From contig NZ_JACCFG010000004.1 in assembly GCF_013416555.1 (NCBI RefSeq), forward strand, positions 62,001-126,000: a stretch of DNA of 64,000 nucleotides, given 5' to 3'. A program made the position numbers and the translations under genes. Below, piece after piece: positions 7,410 through 15,832 of this stretch (the stretch's first letter is position 1; the number at the start of each line of letters is the position of its first letter). The notes beneath the pieces were generated by a model. The model was given only the letters and a program-made list of their open reading frames with translations. It made no database searches and had not been told where the DNA came from. The stretch is from Sphingomonas sp. R-74633 (GTDB lineage: Bacteria > Pseudomonadota > Alphaproteobacteria > Sphingomonadales > Sphingomonadaceae).

Positions 7410-7515
7410 TTCGGATAGTGACCTTTTGCCCCCCCGCTCTCGCTATCCAAGACATGGGCCCGGAAGCGTCAACCCTCCCCCCCCCGGTGACGCTTCCGGG
7501 CCTACACTTATTCTG
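7410..7515 (+). ncRNA. Predicted EcfG-dependent small RNA with two C-rich loops (GsrN-like)
   Basis: Downstream of the perfect EcfG promoter are two hairpins. The first pairs 7413-7421 with 7440-7448 (9 bp, one G-U) and exposes an 18-base loop containing seven consecutive C. The second has perfect 15-bp arms (7457-7471 and 7488-7502) and a 16-base loop with CCCT and nine C; it is followed by a moderately T-rich stretch and may be the terminator. C-rich loops can pair with Shine-Dalgarno sequences. In Caulobacter, GsrN is a sigma-T-dependent RNA encoded beside the same stress regulators and uses a C-rich 5' loop on its targets. Promoter, position and architecture all agree; there is no sequence search behind this. 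Both ends are estimates. Confidence 0.7.
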
Positions 7516-7561
7516 GGCCTTCCCGGTTTCCCCAACATCGCCAGCCACTTGCTTCGCAGAC

Positions 7562-7587
7562 GGAACGTTTGCGCGCGCCCGCGCATT
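7562..7587 (+). promoter_or_regulatory. Possible EcfG-type promoter for the entericidin gene
   Basis: GGAAC at 7562-7566 is followed after 17 bases by CATT at 7584-7587, one base from CGTT. Start of transcription would be about 35 bases before the entericidin ATG, a sensible leader. Entericidin-type genes are frequent EcfG targets in this class. The -10 mismatch makes it tentative. Confidence 0.4.
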
Positions 7588-7629
7588 ACTTACCTGACCC
7601 CTTTAGCGGTCCGGTATCTGGAGAGAGTT

Positions 7630-7764
7630 ATGCGTAAGATCATCACCTGCTTCGCCCTTGCGGGCGCGGTGCTGGTTTCGGCCTGCAACACGGTCGAAGG
7701 CGTAGGCAAGGATGTTTCGTCGGCGGGCAGCACCGTCGCCAAGACGGCCGACGACGCCAAGTAA
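7630..7764 (+). CDS. Entericidin A/B-family small lipoprotein
   Basis: The 44-residue product has a lipoprotein signal (MRKIITCFALAGAVLVSAC, lipobox VSAC with Cys19) and a short mature part NTVEGVGKDVSSAGSTVAKTADDAK typical of the entericidin family, small envelope lipoproteins often induced by stress. A GGAGAGAG ribosome site precedes the ATG. It is close to the stress locus, behind a possible EcfG promoter, and ends at a strong terminator facing tatC. Confidence 0.88.
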   Translation: MRKIITCFALAGAVLVSACNTVEGVGKDVSSAGSTVAKTADDAK

Positions 7765-7786
7765 GCCAGCCAGCTTAAGCACGAAG

Positions 7787-7815
7787 ACCCCTCCCCTGCC
7801 CGGGGAGGGGTTTTT
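7787..7815. terminator. Rho-independent terminator between entericidin and tatC
   Basis: Arms ACCCCTCCCC (7787-7796) and GGGGAGGGGT (7802-7811) with a five-base loop are followed by TTTTT. It ends the entericidin transcript; the converging tatC ends at 7820, and its minus-strand T tract is absent. Confidence 0.9.
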
Positions 7816-7819
7816 CGTA

Positions 7820-8602
7820 TCAGGCCTCGGCGATTTCAGTGGTTTCCGCGTCTTCCGTGGCCTGGCGCCGCCGCCGGGTGAACCAGATCGCCACCAGCGA
7901 CAGGAAATAGAGCCCGACCAGCGGGAAGGCGAGCAGCAGCTGCGAGCCGATATCGGGCGGGGTCAGCACCGCGGCGATCGCGAAGGCCGCGACCACGGCA
8001 TAGCGCCAGGCGCCCTTGAGCTGCTCATAGGAGACGATCCCCGAGCGCTCGAGCAGCATCAGCAGAACCGGCAGCAGGAAGGTGATGCCGAAGGCGAACA
8101 GGAACTGCATGACGAAATCGAGATATTTCTCGGCATCGGGCATGGCGATCTGCTTCACGCCGCTGTTGCCGAGGTCACCCTGATAGCCGAGCAGGAAGTG
8201 CAGCGCCGTCGGGATCGCGACAAAATAGGCGAGCGACGCGCCGGCAATGAACAGCAACGGCGTGGCGAGCAGGAATGGGAGCAATGCCCGCTTCTCCTGC
8301 CGATACAGTCCCGGCGCGATGAACCGCCAGAGCTGCGTCGCGATCACCGGGAAGGACAGCATCATCGCCGAGAAGAAGGCGACCTTCAGCTGGACGAAGA
8401 AGGCGCCGAAGATCTGGGTGAAAATCACCTGATCCTGTCCTGCCACCGCGAGCGGGTGGACGAGCACGCCGTAGATGTCCTTCGAGAAGTACATCGAGAT
8501 GAAGAAGGTCAGCAGCAGCGCGGCCACGCAGTAGAGCAGGCGGCGGCGCAGCTCGATCAGATGCTCGAGCAGCGGCTGCTGGGTGTCGTCGATATCCCTC
8601 AT
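7820..8602 (-). CDS. tatC: Sec-independent protein translocase TatC
   Basis: TatC is the polytopic receptor of the twin-arginine export pathway and recognises RR signal peptides. The 260-residue protein has six hydrophobic segments and the conserved cytoplasmic N-terminal motif PLLEHLIELRRRLLYC at about residues 10-25. It overlaps tatB by four bases (ATGA), and tatA lies upstream, giving the usual tatABC order. Likely clients in this window are the DUF1501 protein (SRRNFVG signal) and probably the sulfatase at the right edge. Confidence 0.97.
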   Translation of the reverse strand: MRDIDDTQQPLLEHLIELRRRLLYCVAALLLTFFISMYFSKDIYGVLVHPLAVAGQDQVIFTQIFGAFFVQLKVAFFSAMMLSFPVIATQLWRFIAPGLYRQEKRALLPFLLATPLLFIAGASLAYFVAIPTALHFLLGYQGDLGNSGVKQIAMPDAEKYLDFVMQFLFAFGITFLLPVLLMLLERSGIVSYEQLKGAWRYAVVAAFAIAAVLTPPDIGSQLLLAFPLVGLYFLSLVAIWFTRRRRQATEDAETTEIAEA

Positions 8603-9135
8603 TCGGCAGCCTCTGCCTTGGGCTTGCGGGCGCGCGCCTTGGCGGCAGGCTTGGGCGCGGCTTCGACCGGTGCAGCCGCAACCTTGCGGGCACGCGGCTT
8701 GGCCGCGGGCTTGGCAGCCGGCTCGACCGCAACTTCGGCCGCCGCAGGCGCCTTGCGGGCGCGCTTGGGCTTGGGCGCGGAAACGCCCGGCGTATCGCCG
8801 GTGATCGCCGGCTGTTCGACCATCACGGGCGCCGCATCCTCGGTAACGAGGTGCACGTCGGCCTCAAGGGGGGCCGCCTCCGGCGCCGGAAGCGCGGCGG
8901 GGGGATGCTCGGACATGATCCGCGCATTCTCCGCCGCCCATTGCTGCTCCAGCTCGGCCAGTTCGGCCTCGCGGATCATGGTGTCGAAGCCCGAGCGGAA
9001 CTGGCGCGCAACCGCGCGCGCCTTGCCGAACCATTTGCCCACAAAGCGCATCGCCTTGGGCAGATCCTTGGGCCCGATCACGAGCAGCGCCACAATGGCG
9101 ACCACCACGAATTCGGGCGCGTTGAAATCTAGCAT
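8599..9135 (-). CDS. tatB: Sec-independent protein translocase TatB
   Basis: TatB pairs with TatC in the receptor complex for twin-arginine substrates. The 178-residue protein begins with MLDFNAPEFVVVAIVALLVIGPKDLPKAMRFVGKW, a single membrane helix with the conserved GPKDLP turn and an amphipathic helix. The C-terminal half, about residues 118-178, is a lysine/alanine/proline-rich low-complexity tail (KPAAKPRARK-type repeats), probably disordered. It overlaps tatC by four bases and follows tatA by about 50 bases. Confidence 0.95.
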   Translation of the reverse strand: MLDFNAPEFVVVAIVALLVIGPKDLPKAMRFVGKWFGKARAVARQFRSGFDTMIREAELAELEQQWAAENARIMSEHPPAALPAPEAAPLEADVHLVTEDAAPVMVEQPAITGDTPGVSAPKPKRARKAPAAAEVAVEPAAKPAAKPRARKVAAAPVEAAPKPAAKARARKPKAEAAE

Positions 9136-9185
9136 CGATTATTCGCCAGAAGCGGCCCCCGGCGCCCTGAGCCGGGAGCGAAGTG

Positions 9186-9419
9186 TCAGAGCTTCTCTTC
9201 GCGCGCCGGTTCGGCTTCGCGCTGCACGGTCGGCTCGGGAGCCGCCTTGCCTTCGATGCGGGTCGCCGGCTTGTCGTCGTCGTCCTCCGACATACCCTTC
9301 TTGAACTGCTTGATGCCCTTGGCCACGTCGCCCATCATGTTCGAGAAGCGGCCGCCGCCGAGCAGCAGGATCGCGACCAGGCCCAGCAGAAGCCAGTGCC
9401 AGATGCTGCCCATACCCAT
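9186..9419 (-). CDS. tatA: Sec-independent protein translocase TatA
   Basis: TatA forms the protein-conducting assembly of the Tat pathway. The 77-residue protein has one N-terminal membrane helix (IWHWLLLGLVAILLLGGGRF), an amphipathic helix (MMGDVAKGIKQFKKGM) and an acidic tail. GGAGAG stands seven bases before the chosen ATG; a second ATG two codons later is an alternative. It is the first gene of tatABC, and scpB lies 66 bases upstream on the same strand, so scpAB-tatABC could be one unit. Confidence 0.96.
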   Translation of the reverse strand: MGMGSIWHWLLLGLVAILLLGGGRFSNMMGDVAKGIKQFKKGMSEDDDDKPATRIEGKAAPEPTVQREAEPAREEKL

Positions 9420-9485
9420 AGTAACTCTCCTTGATTCCGGCTCTATCTAAGCCTCGCGCGCACCAGCGGCAATGCCGAAAGGCCC

Positions 9486-10097
9486 CTATTCGTCGTCTGT
9501 TACACTTTCGATTTCGGACGCCTCCGGCTCATCGCCGCCGCTCTCGCCCAGCGCCTCCATGGCGAGATCGACCGGATCGAGCAGCCCGGCGGCCTTGAGA
9601 TCGTCGATCCCGGGCAGGTCGCGCCGGCTGGTGAGGCCGAAATGGGTGAGGAAGCCGGCGGTGGTGGCATACATCAGCGGCCGCCCCGGCACTTCGCGGC
9701 GGCCGGCGGGACGCACCCAGCCCGCCTCCATCAGCACATCGATGGTGCCCTTGGAGATCTGCACGCCGCGGATCGCCTCGATCTCGGCGCGCGTGACCGG
9801 CTCGTGATAGGCGATGATCGCCAGCGTCTCGATGCCGGCGCGCGAAAGCTTGCGGCTCTCCTCGCGGTCACGCCGCAGCAGATGGGCAAGGTCGGCCGCG
9901 GTCTGGAAATGCCAGCGCTCGCCGCGGCGGACCAGCTCGATCCCACGCCCGGCATAAAGCGCCTCCAAGTCCGCCAGCGCGGCACGCACATCCAGTTCGA
10001 GGCCGACATGCGCGCGGATCTCGTCCACGCTGAGCGGATGCTCGGCGGCGAACAGCACGGCCTCCACCGCGCGCGAGGCTGCGTCTTCGGGGGTCAT
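9486..10097 (-). CDS. scpB: Segregation and condensation protein B
   Basis: ScpB is the winged-helix dimer that binds the kleisin ScpA in the SMC condensin complex used for chromosome segregation. The 203-residue protein shows the typical ETLAIIAYHEPVTRAEIEAIRGVQISKGTIDVLMEAGWV core at about residues 88-130 and an acidic C-terminal tail. It starts inside the scpA stop (four-base overlap), as is usual for scpAB. Confidence 0.95.
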   Translation of the reverse strand: MTPEDAASRAVEAVLFAAEHPLSVDEIRAHVGLELDVRAALADLEALYAGRGIELVRRGERWHFQTAADLAHLLRRDREESRKLSRAGIETLAIIAYHEPVTRAEIEAIRGVQISKGTIDVLMEAGWVRPAGRREVPGRPLMYATTAGFLTHFGLTSRRDLPGIDDLKAAGLLDPVDLAMEALGESGGDEPEASEIESVTDDE

Positions 10098-10828
10098 CCA
10101 GCGGCCTTGAGATAGAGGGGCGCAAAGGCCGATTTCTGCTTGAGCTCCACCCTGCCCTGCTTCGCCAGCTCGAGCGCGGCGACGAAGGACGAGGCGAGCG
10201 CCGACTTGGCATAGGGGCCGCTCGCGCCCTCGGGCAGGAAGGACTGGAGCGCGCTCCAGTCGATCCGCGTGCCGATCAGCGACGAGACGCGGGCGATCGC
10301 GGCTTCCAGCGTCATCACGTCACGGTGGGCGACGACGTGCATCACCGGGCGGGTGCGCGCGCTGATCCGGCCATAGGCGGCGATCAGGTCGTATATCTCG
10401 GCTTCCCAGCGCGCCTTGCGCAGCACGCGCAGCCCCTCGGGCGCGGCGCGCAGGAACACGTCGCGCCCGGTGCGGTCGCGCGCCACCAGCCTCGCACCAG
10501 CTTCGCGCATCGCATTGAGCCGCTCGAGCCGCAGCTGCAGGCGCAGTGCGAGCTCCTCGGGGCTCGGCGTCTCCTCCGGGTTGCGGGGCAAGAGCAGCGC
10601 GGACTTCAGATAGGCCAGCCAGGCGGCCATCACGAGATAATCGGCGGCGAGTTCGAGCTTGAGCTCGCGCGCCTCGTTCACGAAGCCGAGATATTGCTCG
10701 ACGAGCTGGAGGATCGAAATCTGGCGCAAATCGACCTTCTGCGTGCGCGCCAGCGACAGCAGCAGATCGAGCGGCCCTTCCCAGCCGTCGATGTCTATCT
10801 TCAGAATTTCGGGTGTTTCACCGTCCAT
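10094..10828 (-). CDS. scpA: Segregation and condensation protein A (kleisin)
   Basis: ScpA bridges the SMC heads and recruits ScpB. The 244-residue protein has the kleisin N-terminal motif IDGWEGPLDLLLSLARTQKVDLRQISILQLVEQYLGF at about residues 11-48 and a C-terminal winged-helix region. The frame is open further upstream to 10975, but the ATG at 10828 (MDGETPEILKIDIDGWEG) matches the family start. It overlaps scpB by four bases. Confidence 0.95.
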   Translation of the reverse strand: MDGETPEILKIDIDGWEGPLDLLLSLARTQKVDLRQISILQLVEQYLGFVNEARELKLELAADYLVMAAWLAYLKSALLLPRNPEETPSPEELALRLQLRLERLNAMREAGARLVARDRTGRDVFLRAAPEGLRVLRKARWEAEIYDLIAAYGRISARTRPVMHVVAHRDVMTLEAAIARVSSLIGTRIDWSALQSFLPEGASGPYAKSALASSFVAALELAKQGRVELKQKSAFAPLYLKAAG

Positions 10829-10859
10829 CGCCGGAGTTAAGCAGCCCGCGCCGGTCTGC

Positions 10860-11513
10860 TCAATAGAGTTGGCCTTCGGAGGCGAGATGGAAGGGATCGG
10901 TGCCCGGCGTGCAATCGGGGCGAACCGGCAGCCGCTCGACCAGCAACTCGGTGTCGCGCATCTCCACCCGGCCATCGGCCCACACGCAGATATCCGAGCG
11001 GAACAGGCTGGTCTTGAACACCACCGTGGCGGTGAGCAGGATCACGCCCTTCTCGACCCCGCGGAACAGCACGCGCCGGACTTCGAGCGCCGCCGCGGCG
11101 ATCTCCGCCGGATCGGCATCGGGGTTCCAGGCAAGGTCCTTGCCCGATTCGACGATGCGGAACCGCCCGTGCTTCCCGCCGACATGATCGAAGAAAAAGG
11201 TCGCATAGGCCGCCGCATTGTCGGGATCGACCTCCACGCCGACCCGGGCATTGTGCGCATAGATCGGCACATTGCTGTGATCGAACAGCACCGCCTGTCC
11301 GTCGGCGATCAGCGCGTACCGGCTGTTAGGCACGCCGCGGGTCTGATCGACGATCTTCAGCAGATCGGTTTCGGCATAGAAGGGCAGCGGAGTCGTCCAG
11401 ACCTGCACGGTCCTCGCATCCAGGGGCGAAGGCCGGATCTGATCGTTTACGGCGGCAAGCAAATTCCCTGCCTCGCCCTCAGGGGCGCGGCGCCACGCAT
11501 ATACTCGAAGCAT
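10860..11513 (-). CDS. Conserved hypothetical protein
   Basis: I do not recognise this 217-residue protein. It has no signal peptide or membrane helix and reads as a soluble, mixed alpha/beta protein; hydrophobic strands such as GVILLTATVVFKTSLF are flanked by acidic loops. The gene-like composition, a GGGGGAGGAAG ribosome site about 10 bases before the ATG, and its position 31 bases upstream of scpA in the same direction support a real gene that may be co-transcribed with scpAB. The antisense frames here look like shadows. Confidence 0.8.
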   Translation of the reverse strand: MLRVYAWRRAPEGEAGNLLAAVNDQIRPSPLDARTVQVWTTPLPFYAETDLLKIVDQTRGVPNSRYALIADGQAVLFDHSNVPIYAHNARVGVEVDPDNAAAYATFFFDHVGGKHGRFRIVESGKDLAWNPDADPAEIAAAALEVRRVLFRGVEKGVILLTATVVFKTSLFRSDICVWADGRVEMRDTELLVERLPVRPDCTPGTDPFHLASEGQLY

Positions 11514-11603
11514 GTCGCTGCTTCCTCCCCCTCGGAAGGCTTGCTTGCCTCCCTACCCGGAGAGTGAACATGCCAGTTCGCACGCGCGGCGCAATAATCC
11601 GAT

Positions 11604-12611
11604 TTAAAGCAGCGCGAGCAATTCGTCCCTTTTCGCGATCAATTCGGAGAAATCACTATCAGGTTCGTCTGCGCCCACCGTCGCCATCGCCCGGTCGAGC
11701 CGCTCGATGCACGCGGGCGTGGCATCCGGAAGCAAGCCGATGATCTCGATCATCTCGTCCATCCGCGCCCAGCAATCGAGCACCACGTCGCAGCCGGCGG
11801 CCAGCGCCTGAGTCGCCTTCTCGCCAGGCGTGCCGGACAATGCCTTCATGTCGATGTCGTCGGTCATCAGCAGCCCGTCGAAACCGATGCGGCCGCGGAT
11901 GACCTCCTGGATCACGGTCGGCGAGAGCGTGGCGGGGCGCTCGGCGTCCCAGGCCTCGAACACGACATGGCAGGTCATGCCCATCGGGGCGCCCTTGAGC
12001 GCATGGAACGGCGCGATGTCCTGCTCCAGCGCAGAGGCATCCACCTTGACGCGCGGCAGCTCGAGATGGCTGTCGACCAGCGCGCGACCGTGCCCGGGCA
12101 TGTGCTTGACTACGCCGACGACGCCGCCGCGGCGCAGGCCTTCGACACAGGCCTGGCCGAGCGCCGCGACGCGCATCGGCTCACCGCCGAATGCGCGGTC
12201 GCCGATCGCCTGGGTAACTTCGGGTGTGACGACGTCGAGCAAGGGCGCGCAATCGACAGTTACGCCGACATCGGCGAGCATCATGCCGAGCGCGTGGTAA
12301 TTCGCCCGCGCCGCCTCGATCGCCGAGATCGGCGCGATGTCATAGAGCTTGCCGAACACCTCGCCCGCCGGAAAGGCTGGCCAGACCGGCGGTACCATGC
12401 GGCTGACGCGGCCGCCTTCCTGGTCGATCAGGATCGGCAGGTCGGCGCGGCCCGACAGTTCACGCAACTCCTCGGTAAGCGCGCGCATCTGCTCACGGCT
12501 CTCGCAATTGCGCTTGAAGAAGATGTAGCCGAGCGGATCGGCATCCCGGAAGAAAGCGCGCTCCTCGGCCGTGAGCGACAGGCCGGAGACACCGAAGATT
12601 ACTGGCTTCAT
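11604..12611 (-). CDS. nagZ: Beta-N-acetylhexosaminidase (GH3), peptidoglycan recycling
   Basis: NagZ removes N-acetylglucosamine from muropeptides in the cytoplasm during cell wall recycling. The 335-residue protein has the GH3 signature KHMPGHGRALVDSHLELPRV around residues 168-187, which carries the Asp-His pair used as acid/base, and LLMTDDIDMKAL near residue 246, which contains the nucleophile region. It has no signal peptide. It lies directly downstream of a SPOR-domain protein and argS, an arrangement common in alphaproteobacteria together with scpAB and tat. Confidence 0.95.
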   Translation of the reverse strand: MKPVIFGVSGLSLTAEERAFFRDADPLGYIFFKRNCESREQMRALTEELRELSGRADLPILIDQEGGRVSRMVPPVWPAFPAGEVFGKLYDIAPISAIEAARANYHALGMMLADVGVTVDCAPLLDVVTPEVTQAIGDRAFGGEPMRVAALGQACVEGLRRGGVVGVVKHMPGHGRALVDSHLELPRVKVDASALEQDIAPFHALKGAPMGMTCHVVFEAWDAERPATLSPTVIQEVIRGRIGFDGLLMTDDIDMKALSGTPGEKATQALAAGCDVVLDCWARMDEMIEIIGLLPDATPACIERLDRAMATVGADEPDSDFSELIAKRDELLALL

Positions 12612-12692
12612 GCGCGTCTCTTAGCGAAGCCGGAGGCGGCGGATAAGCCCCTGCGAGGCGGTTGGCCATGCCTGCGCGGCATGGCCAGCCCC

Positions 12693-13418
12693 TCAATTCG
12701 CCACGTAGCAGTTCTCGCCCGCCACCTTGAGCTTGCCGCACAGCTCCCTGGCCTGGCTGTTCGAGCCCGTGTTCACCCGCAGGCGGAACACGGCCTTGCC
12801 GTCCTTCTCGCCGCGCTCGACCGACTTGCCGAGCGGCGCGAGATAGGAAAAACGCTTCGACAGGCGTGCCCAGGCGGCATTGGCGCCGCCTTCGTCCGGG
12901 AATGCGCCGAGCTGGATCAGCGCGCCCGAACCGGCCGACGGCGCGGTGGCCGGGGCGAGTGCAGGGATCTGCTTGGGCTGGGTCGCCGGCGCAGCACCGG
13001 ACGGGATAGCGACCTTAGCCGCCTTTTCGCCGTTCAGCGACGGCGCCTTGTCGGCCACCTTCTTGCCGTCGACCGGCGCTTCGGGAAGCGCGTTGGTGTC
13101 GATGCTCGAATTGCCGGCATTGCCCTGGCTGGTGGCGAAGACGGTATCGCCCTCGCCTTCGACCTTCATGCCGCCCGGCTCGTCGGGCTTGACCTTATAC
13201 TCCCCGGCGGGCGCAGCGATCAGTTCGCCATTGCCGACCAGGCTGCGTTGCTTCTGATACCAATAATAACCGAACGCTCCGGCGCCGATGACGGCGAGGA
13301 GCAGGAGGATGAGCAGCAGGATACGGCCGAAGGACGGACCTTCACGATAATCCTCTTCCACCGTCTCGAGCCAGGGAAGGCGGTCATCGTCTCCGAATCC
13401 GGCCTCCCCCCCACGCAT
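12693..13418 (-). CDS. SPOR-domain inner membrane protein
   Basis: The SPOR domain binds septal peptidoglycan stripped of stem peptides, so this 241-residue protein probably acts at the division site. It has a short cytoplasmic start, a membrane helix (ILLLILLLLAVIGAGAFGYYW, about residues 33-53), a Pro/Ala/Lys-rich periplasmic linker and a C-terminal SPOR domain (ALIQLGAFPDEGGANAAWARLSKRF ... CGKLKVAGENCYV). The ATG at 13424 abuts the ribosome site TAAGGA; the ATG at 13418 has proper six-base spacing and is preferred. The ribosome site overlaps the argS stop, so translation is coupled. Confidence 0.93.
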   Translation of the reverse strand: MRGGEAGFGDDDRLPWLETVEEDYREGPSFGRILLLILLLLAVIGAGAFGYYWYQKQRSLVGNGELIAAPAGEYKVKPDEPGGMKVEGEGDTVFATSQGNAGNSSIDTNALPEAPVDGKKVADKAPSLNGEKAAKVAIPSGAAPATQPKQIPALAPATAPSAGSGALIQLGAFPDEGGANAAWARLSKRFSYLAPLGKSVERGEKDGKAVFRLRVNTGSNSQARELCGKLKVAGENCYVAN

Positions 13419-13427
13419 ATTCATTCC

Positions 13428-15149
13428 TTACATCTCCTGGACGGCCTCGACGCCCATGATGCGGAGGCCATTACGGATAATCTGCCCGATCGAACGCGCG
13501 AGATAAAGCCGTGCGCACGTCAACTCCGGTTGATCGACAATCAGGAATCGACGGGTCGCATCGTCCTTGCCGAGATTCCACAGCGAATGGAGTTCGGCCG
13601 CCAAGTCGTACAAATAGAACGCAATTCGGTGCGGCTCGCGCGCCGAAGCGGCTGCCTCGACGATGCGCGGGAACTGCGCGGCCGCCTGAACCAGCCGAAG
13701 CTCCTGTGTATCAAGCAGAGACAGGTCCACATTGGTACATGCGATCCCGGCCTCGTCGGTACGCCGGCCGAGCGAAGCGACGCGGGCATGCGCATACTGC
13801 ACATAGAACACCGGATTGTCCTTCGACGCCTCGACCACCTTGGCGAAATCGAAGTCCATCTGGGCATCGGCCTTGCGGGTCAGCATCGTGAAGCGGACCA
13901 CGTCCTTGCCGACTTCGTTGACGACATCGGCGAGCGTCACGAAATTGCCCGAGCGCTTCGACATCTTCACCGGCTCGCCGTCGCGCAACAACCGGACCAT
14001 CTGGACCAGCTTGACGTCGAACTTGGTCTCGCCGCCGGTCAGCGCCTGCACCGCGGCGACGATGCGCTTGACCGTGCCCGCGTGATCCGCGCCCCAGATA
14101 TCGATCAGCGCGTCGGCCGACTGCGCCTTCTGGAAGTGATAGGCGAGATCGGCGCCGAAATAGGTCCAGGCGCCGTTCGACTTCTTGATCGGGCGGTCCT
14201 GGTCATCGCCGAACTGCGTCGAGCGGAACAGCGGCAGCTCGACCGGCTCCCAATCCTCGGGCGTCTCGCCCTTGGGCGCTTCGAGCACGCCGTCATAGAC
14301 ATAGCCGCGCTCGCGCAGCCACGCCTCGGCCTGTTCGGGCTTGCCGGCGGCCTGGAGTTCGGCTTCCGACGAGAACAGGTCGTGATGGATGCCAAGCAGC
14401 GCCAGGTCGGCGCGGATCATGTCCATCATCGAGGCGACGGCGGTCTTGCGGAACAGGACCAGCCACTCGCCCTCGGGCGCGGCGACGTATTTGTCGCCGA
14501 ACTCGGCAGCGAGCTTCTCGCCGACGGGCTTCAGATATTCGCCCGGATAGAGCCCCTCGGGGATCTCGACCGTCTCGCCCAGCGCTTCCCGATACCGAAG
14601 GTGCGCCGAGCGGGCGAGCACATCGACCTGGCCGCCGGCGTCGTTGACATAGTATTCGCGGATCACCTTGTGTCCCGCGAACTCGAGCAGGCTGGCCAGC
14701 GCATCGCCCACCACCGCGCCGCGGCAATGGCCCATGTGCATCGGGCCGGTCGGGTTGGCCGACACGTACTCGACGTTGACCGTCGTGCCCGCGCCGACCG
14801 TCGAGCGGCCATAATCGTCGCCTGCCTCGATGATCGCCATCAGCTCGCCGCGCCAGGTCTGGTCGGTCAGCGTCAGGTTGATGAAGCCCGGGCCCGCGAT
14901 CGAGACCGCGGACACTTCGTCGAGTTTCTCGAGCTCCGCACCGATCTTCTCAGCGAGCGCGCGCGGATTGGTGCCGGCCGGCTTGGCGAGCACCATCGCG
15001 GCGTTGGTCGCCAGATCGCCATGCGAGGCGTCACGCGGAGGCTCCACCGTGATCGCACGTCGCTCCAGCCCCGCGGGCAGGTCGCCGGCGAGGACAAGCG
15101 CATCCAGAGCGAGGTTCAGGTGCGCGGCGAAACGTGCGTAGAGCGTCAT
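13428..15149 (-). CDS. argS: Arginyl-tRNA synthetase
   Basis: This class I synthetase charges tRNA-Arg. The 573-residue protein has the ArgS N-terminal domain, the HIGH-type motif SANPTGPMHMGHCRGAVVGDAL at about residues 120-141, and the KMSKRSGNFVTLADVV signature near residue 393. Its C-terminal anticodon-binding domain ends in MGVEAVQEM, matching the family. ATG at 15149 is chosen over an upstream frame start at 15206 because relatives begin MTLYARF. A SPOR gene follows 9 bases later and nagZ after that. Confidence 0.97.
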   Translation of the reverse strand: MTLYARFAAHLNLALDALVLAGDLPAGLERRAITVEPPRDASHGDLATNAAMVLAKPAGTNPRALAEKIGAELEKLDEVSAVSIAGPGFINLTLTDQTWRGELMAIIEAGDDYGRSTVGAGTTVNVEYVSANPTGPMHMGHCRGAVVGDALASLLEFAGHKVIREYYVNDAGGQVDVLARSAHLRYREALGETVEIPEGLYPGEYLKPVGEKLAAEFGDKYVAAPEGEWLVLFRKTAVASMMDMIRADLALLGIHHDLFSSEAELQAAGKPEQAEAWLRERGYVYDGVLEAPKGETPEDWEPVELPLFRSTQFGDDQDRPIKKSNGAWTYFGADLAYHFQKAQSADALIDIWGADHAGTVKRIVAAVQALTGGETKFDVKLVQMVRLLRDGEPVKMSKRSGNFVTLADVVNEVGKDVVRFTMLTRKADAQMDFDFAKVVEASKDNPVFYVQYAHARVASLGRRTDEAGIACTNVDLSLLDTQELRLVQAAAQFPRIVEAAASAREPHRIAFYLYDLAAELHSLWNLGKDDATRRFLIVDQPELTCARLYLARSIGQIIRNGLRIMGVEAVQEM

Positions 15150-15340
15150 TCGGGGTTCCAGCAATGAAGGAAGCGCGCGCCTTAGCGGATGCGGCCGAAA
15201 CTGCACAGCCCCCGGCCAAACTTCATGAAGTTCGCGCGTATCGGGTATAAAAACGGGCGTTGGGGTTCCTTATCTGTTCCTTGCGGTTATGACAGACAAG
15301 GGGGCTGTAGGACAGCGCTTGTTGACGGCAGTCGCCGGGA

Positions 15341-15766
15341 TCAGGGAACGGGCGCGCCTTCGCTGCAGACCGCGGCGATATTGGCGAAGCTGTCAGACCC
15401 GTCATCGGTCGCGAGCATCTTCAAATGGCCCAGCCAGACGAAGCGCCGGAATACCGGATCGCGCGCGGTCCGCTTTTCGCCACAGGCGATCTGCGGCGCG
15501 TCGCGGCGGACGACGACGGCGCGTAGCTCGGCGTGCGGATCGGCCATCGAGGCGAGGATCGCGGTTTCCACCACGGGGCGTGGCGGGGTCGATGCCAACG
15601 GCTCCGGTGCTGGCGTTGGCGTTGGTAAAACTTCGCGCGGTTCGGCCGGACGAACCACGACGGCACCGGCATCGGGCGCTTCGGGCGCGCTTCGCGGCCA
15701 GGCGAAAATAGCTGTGATCGCCGTCACTGCGACCAGAATCGCGACGATGAAATAGGCCCGAACCAT
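15341..15766 (-). CDS. Hypothetical single-pass membrane protein
   Basis: I do not recognise this 141-residue protein. It has an N-terminal membrane helix (VRAYFIVAILVAVTAITAIFAW, residues 2-23), a Pro/Glu/Ala-rich linker (about 25-60) and a periplasmic C-terminal part with two cysteines (IACGEKRTARDP and IAAVCSEG) that could form a disulfide. A GGAAGG site seven bases upstream selects the ATG at 15766; a longer start at 15820 lacks one. The 190 bases between it and argS hold nothing I can name. Confidence 0.7.
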   Translation of the reverse strand: MVRAYFIVAILVAVTAITAIFAWPRSAPEAPDAGAVVVRPAEPREVLPTPTPAPEPLASTPPRPVVETAILASMADPHAELRAVVVRRDAPQIACGEKRTARDPVFRRFVWLGHLKMLATDDGSDSFANIAAVCSEGAPVP

Positions 15767-15832
15767 GCCCTGCCCTTCCAAAATCATGGGATCGGCCGCG
15801 CGCCGCCCGAACAGCGACACGCGGCCAAATGC

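Noticed and set aside
11967..15167. 1066-codon plus-strand open frame antisense to nagZ, the SPOR gene and argS
   Set aside because: It is Arg/Leu/Asp-rich with no recognisable motif and arises because the GC-rich minus-strand genes avoid stops on the other strand; the minus-strand genes have clear family motifs.
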